NCBI GenBank assembly: GCA_900548765.1 | Contig: URLU01000077.1 | Coordinates: forward strand, 1 to 9,354 | Source: an uncultured Lachnobacterium sp. | GTDB lineage: Bacteria > Bacillota > Clostridia > Lachnospirales > Lachnospiraceae | Direction: 5' to 3' | DNA length: 9,354 bases | The notes under the pieces: generated by a model | What the model was told of the DNA's origin: nothing | Databases searched by the model: none | What the model saw: the letters and a program-made list of their open reading frames with translations, nothing else | Position numbers and translations under genes: made by a program | Shown here: in pieces, positions 6,698 through 9,354 of the stretch | Layout: each line of letters opens with the position of its first letter | Position numbering within the stretch: position 1 is the stretch's first letter

Positions 6698-6726
6698 ATT
6701 ATATCATAAGTCTTTCTATTTTAAAA
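6698..6726 (-). promoter_or_regulatory. extended -10 promoter for ychF
   Basis: On the minus strand, TGATATAAT (6698-6706) is an extended -10 element with a perfect TATAAT. TTTTAA (6721-6726) sits 17 bp upstream as a poor -35, which extended -10 promoters tolerate. The predicted start near 6691 gives a leader of about 100 nt before the ychF ATG. Confidence 0.6.
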
Positions 6727-6737
6727 CCAACAAAATT

Positions 6738-7943
6738 TTAACTTATCTCCGCAAACGAACAATGTATTCTATATTTTTTCTTTTTAGACTTCTCTTTTTC
6801 CATAAAAGCCTGATTAATCCTCTCTTCCACCAAATCAGCCTCAGCTTCGTCATTCAGCACAAGCAGCAGTAAATACTGGCAGCCGCTATACTGCATAAAG
6901 ATATCACTCTTACGGATAGAGCCTGCGATGCTTTCCTTTAGGGTCTCCATTAGGGAATCCGGCGTCTGCTTATCCGCAATCAGCTTTTCCTCTTTATCTA
7001 CCAGCGAACAGAGCATGAGATAGGTTACATAATTGTTCCTCTCCATGCGCCTGCATGAAAACTGATATATACCTCTGAAAACAGGATAGCTGCAGAAATA
7101 TCCTCCCGATGGTTTATCAGAATCATCGAACATTTTCTCCTTGATATTGTCCAGAATATTATCCGCATGCACTTCCTCTATTGCATGATAATCCATCATT
7201 TCCAAGAGCTCTGTGGATGGATAAATGCCACATTCCTTCAGGTATTTATCCACAACCCTGTTGTAGTAATCCATAGCCTCCTGATGATGTCCGGACTTTG
7301 TAATTGCTTCCATGGTCAGGATTTCCCAGTTGCAGTATGGCTCCACCCTTGATACATATTCTCCAAGCCCTTCCAGGGCTTTCCAGTCCTTCTTATCCCG
7401 GAAAATTGCAGATGCAGTCTCCACATATTTTCTCAACAGTCCGCTGTATTCCCTGGCTTCCTGAGCTATCCATGACTCTGCTATATAATTCTGCAAAAAT
7501 TCACCCTTATAGAGATAAATTGCATCCATACACATATCCGCTATTGTATCAGGATTTTCCTGCCTGTCCTGCATTTCAAGAATCTGCTCATATTTTTTCC
7601 TGAACTCAGCAGCGTCTGATGCCACCTCAATCTCATCCGTCCAGTAATACATGCCGTCTTTGAGATAAATGAGATTTTCACCTTCCACGCCAAGCTCCTT
7701 AAGCTTTTTCTTCGTCTTGTATACCATGACTCGAAGGGCTGTATGCGGCACATCCATTTCCAGCTCTCCCACAACATATTCTTCCAGTTTGCCCTTAGAT
7801 ATTCCCTTTTTTGCAAAGTACAGAATCGCCTGCATCATACGGACAAACTGCCCATCCCTATGCATTCGCTCTGCACATAATGGCTTTCCATCGTATTCCA
7901 TTCTGAAATTTCCAAGCATTTGTACTAAAATTGTATGTTTCAT
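6738..7943 (-). CDS. BTAD/SARP-type transcriptional regulator with degenerate GGDEF-like C-terminal domain
   Basis: This 401-aa cytoplasmic regulator has three parts. Residues 1-103 form an OmpR-like winged helix of the SARP type, opening with ILVQMLGNFRMEYDG and with recognition-helix sequence TALRVMVYKTKKKLKE (68-83). Residues 105-255 form a bacterial transcriptional activator domain, a TPR-like helical bundle (SDAAEF, LYKGEFLQNYIAESW, ending CGIYPSTELLEMM). Residues 300-401 resemble a GGDEF fold: SIRKSDIFMQYSGCQYLLLL (342-361) aligns with the R-x-x-D...R-Y-GGDEF-x-x-L-L pattern, with SGCQY replacing GGDEF, and the final strand YRIHCSFAEIS resembles the domain's last conserved strand. Loss of the catalytic residues implies no cyclase activity. 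I chose the ATG at 7941-7943 because AAGGAGG lies 5 nt upstream; a TTG at 7958 in frame is inside that site. It follows pilT by 27 nt, so co-transcription and a role in pilus-linked control are inferred. Confidence 0.85.
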   Translation of the reverse strand: MKHTILVQMLGNFRMEYDGKPLCAERMHRDGQFVRMMQAILYFAKKGISKGKLEEYVVGELEMDVPHTALRVMVYKTKKKLKELGVEGENLIYLKDGMYYWTDEIEVASDAAEFRKKYEQILEMQDRQENPDTIADMCMDAIYLYKGEFLQNYIAESWIAQEAREYSGLLRKYVETASAIFRDKKDWKALEGLGEYVSRVEPYCNWEILTMEAITKSGHHQEAMDYYNRVVDKYLKECGIYPSTELLEMMDYHAIEEVHADNILDNIKEKMFDDSDKPSGGYFCSYPVFRGIYQFSCRRMERNNYVTYLMLCSLVDKEEKLIADKQTPDSLMETLKESIAGSIRKSDIFMQYSGCQYLLLLVLNDEAEADLVEERINQAFMEKEKSKKKKYRIHCSFAEIS

Positions 7944-7970
7944 GGAATCCTCCTTCAAATGATTATATGA

Positions 7971-9029
7971 TTAGATTAATTTTTTGCCTAACATCTCTGG
8001 ATTTGACGCATGCTCCAAGGCTGTCTGCCTATCTATAACACCCTGCCTGTAGAGGTTTAGAATGCTTGTATCCATAGCCATCATGTTTTCATTTGTAGAA
8101 TTATATATCATTCCATCTATCTGGTGGGTCTTGCCCTCACGAATCAGATTACGGATTGCCGGTGTGAGCACCATGATTTCAAATGCAGGAACCATTTTTC
8201 CATCCACAGTCGGCAGAAGGCGCTGTGATACCACCGCACTAAGCACCATGGAAAGCTGTACCGCAACCTGATGCTGCTGCTCTGCCGGAAATTCATCAAT
8301 GATTCTGTCAATGGTATTGGCAGCCCCTATTGTGTGCAGTGTTGAAAAAATCAAATGTCCCGTCTCCGCCGCAGTCATCGCTGTATTTATTGTCTCATAG
8401 TCCCTCATCTCGCCAAGCAGGATAACATCCGGACTCTGGCGCAATGAGGCACGGAGCGCAGTTATATAGTTTTCTGTGTCAGTACAAATCTCTCTCTGGC
8501 TGACTATGCTCTTCTTATGAGAATGAAGGTGCTCCAGAGGATCCTCCAGGGTGATGATATGTACTTCCTGCTCTGTATTTATCTTGTCAATCAGACAGGC
8601 AAGTGTGGTGGATTTACCCCCGCCTGCCGGTCCTGTGACCAGAACCATTCCATGATTTATATTTGCCAGTTCCATGACAGAGTCAGGTATCATCAGTTCG
8701 CTCGGTTTAGGAAGCTCAAACTGGATGATTCTGATTACCGCAGAATATGAGCCTCTCTGCTTATAAGTGCTGACCCTGAACCTGGATACCCCTGCTATGG
8801 CAAAAGAGAAATCATCATCCCCCAGCTTCTCAAATCTGCTCATATCCCTATCGTCTGCCAGATGATATATCTCTGTTATAAATTCCTGACAGGTATTCGG
8901 TTTCATGATGCAGTCATCATATGTATGCATTTTTCCATTCATCTTGTAGGTCAATGGACGTCCTGCCACTACAAAAATGTCCGATGCATTATTTTTCGTA
9001 ATATTTTCTAAAACCTCTTTTACATTCAT
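7971..9029 (-). CDS. pilT: type IV pilus retraction ATPase PilT
   Basis: PilT is a hexameric cytoplasmic motor that depolymerises type IV pili at the inner face of the membrane, driving twitching and pilus retraction. The 352-aa length is typical. The N-terminal PAS-like domain starts with VLENITKNNASDIFVVAGRP. The ATPase core has Walker A GPAGGGKST (133-141), Asp box ITLEDPLEH (159-167), Walker B VILLGEMRD (202-210, catalytic Glu207) and His box GHLIFSTLHT (224-233). The PilT-specific AIRNLIREGKxxQ (291-303) separates it from PilB and GspE. Walker A reads GPAGGG where most family members read GPTGSG, a mild change that keeps the lysine. There is no close ribosome binding site: the nearest purine run (GAGAGGG) is about 14 nt before ATG. 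Translation may therefore depend on coupling to the gene ending 24 nt upstream. Confidence 0.94.
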   Translation of the reverse strand: MNVKEVLENITKNNASDIFVVAGRPLTYKMNGKMHTYDDCIMKPNTCQEFITEIYHLADDRDMSRFEKLGDDDFSFAIAGVSRFRVSTYKQRGSYSAVIRIIQFELPKPSELMIPDSVMELANINHGMVLVTGPAGGGKSTTLACLIDKINTEQEVHIITLEDPLEHLHSHKKSIVSQREICTDTENYITALRASLRQSPDVILLGEMRDYETINTAMTAAETGHLIFSTLHTIGAANTIDRIIDEFPAEQQHQVAVQLSMVLSAVVSQRLLPTVDGKMVPAFEIMVLTPAIRNLIREGKTHQIDGMIYNSTNENMMAMDTSILNLYRQGVIDRQTALEHASNPEMLGKKLI

Positions 9030-9053
9030 TTTCTAATCAAGCCCTCTCTTCCT

Positions 9054-9354
9054 TCACTGTTTTTTTAGCAGTGGTAATGTATCATCCCCTGCATCCACAC
9101 TGTTATCTGTAACAGTTTTCCATTCTGTAATATCATAGAAGCTGCCATCCTCATTTTCCGGAGAGGTAAGCTTAAGGCTTACGCACAGCTTCTGCACATC
9201 ATTTATCTGGCACTCTATCCTGTATATAGAGGCTTCTTCATCAGCAGCCACATTTATCCCCTCTGGGAGAATCACCGATTCAATCACCTCATACTCTCCC
9301 TGGCAGAAGCTGTCCTTACCCTGACAGCTCATATACCAGTCTGTCAGGTACTGA
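9054..9354 (-). CDS. unrecognised protein, C-terminal part (gene runs off the right edge)
   Basis: The frame is open from the window edge to TGA at 9054-9056, about 99 residues. An internal Met at 9332 is not the start: the codons before it (QYLTDWY) continue the frame, and no ribosome binding site precedes it. The visible part is soluble and acidic, with three cysteines (two near SCQGKDSFCQG and another in IECQINDVQKLCVSL makes four in all), and it appears beta-rich. No transmembrane segment is present. It lies 24 nt upstream of pilT in the same direction, so it is probably in the pilus operon. A pilin-like or minor pseudopilin C-terminal head is possible from its position and composition, but the diagnostic N-terminal prepilin helix would lie outside the window. 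Confidence 0.7.
   Translation of the reverse strand, partial: QYLTDWYMSCQGKDSFCQGEYEVIESVILPEGINVAADEEASIYRIECQINDVQKLCVSLKLTSPENEDGSFYDITEWKTVTDNSVDAGDDTLPLLKKQ

Noticed and set aside
7944..7958. TTG start five codons upstream for the BTAD regulator
   Set aside because: The TTG start would place AAGGAGGA inside the coding region. The ATG at 7943 has that sequence at ideal spacing.
7304..7962. Plus-strand open frames opposite the BTAD regulator
   Set aside because: They have no ribosome binding sites and Ser/Pro/Cys-rich translations typical of antisense frames, and the minus-strand protein has recognisable domains throughout.

Overview
The window looks like a low-to-moderate GC Firmicute of the class Clostridia, most likely a Lachnospiraceae member (Roseburia / Agathobacter / Butyrivibrio type). 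The evidence is a YlmC/YmxH-family gene (a family restricted to endospore formers) directly upstream of nrdR, strong AGGAGG-type ribosome binding sites, near-consensus sigma-A promoters, an ECF vitamin transporter component, and a Gram-positive type IV pilus retraction ATPase. The genus cannot be settled from sequence reading alone.

Layout. (1) Bases 1-3321, plus strand: a compact three-gene ABC-2 exporter operon of one ATPase and two related permeases, with gaps of 9 nt and -14 nt. It may continue from a gene whose last codons lie at the left edge. (2) Bases 3334-3374: a perfect 12-bp inverted repeat that ends both the exporter operon and the minus-strand genes converging on it. (3) Bases 3389-5310, minus strand, in transcription order: an ECF transporter S component; a terminator hairpin whose 3' arm is also the ribosome binding site of the next gene; the YlmC/YmxH-family PRC-barrel gene; a consensus sigma-A promoter with an NrdR-box-like palindrome upstream; nrdR; and an unrecognised 130-aa protein gene. 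(4) Bases 5488-6588, minus strand: the universal GTPase/ATPase ychF with its own extended -10 promoter. (5) Bases 6738-9354, minus strand: the downstream end of what is probably a type IV pilus operon. It holds the C-terminal part of an unrecognised protein (cut by the window edge), pilT, and a BTAD/SARP-type regulator with a C-terminal domain resembling a catalytically dead GGDEF domain.

How the genes work together. The exporter genes form one membrane complex. NrdR represses ribonucleotide reductase genes according to nucleotide levels, and a box near its own promoter suggests autoregulation. PilT powers pilus retraction, and the regulator encoded just after it is the likeliest candidate to control that pilus or a linked surface behaviour. 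Most of the window is ordinary core genome. The parts most worth a second look are the pilT-linked BTAD/degenerate-GGDEF protein, the terminator/ribosome-binding-site overlap ahead of the YlmC-family gene, and the small protein behind nrdR. I saw no insertion sequence, CRISPR array, tRNA, rRNA or phage gene. No gene-free stretch exceeds 300 bases; the longest is 5311-5487.
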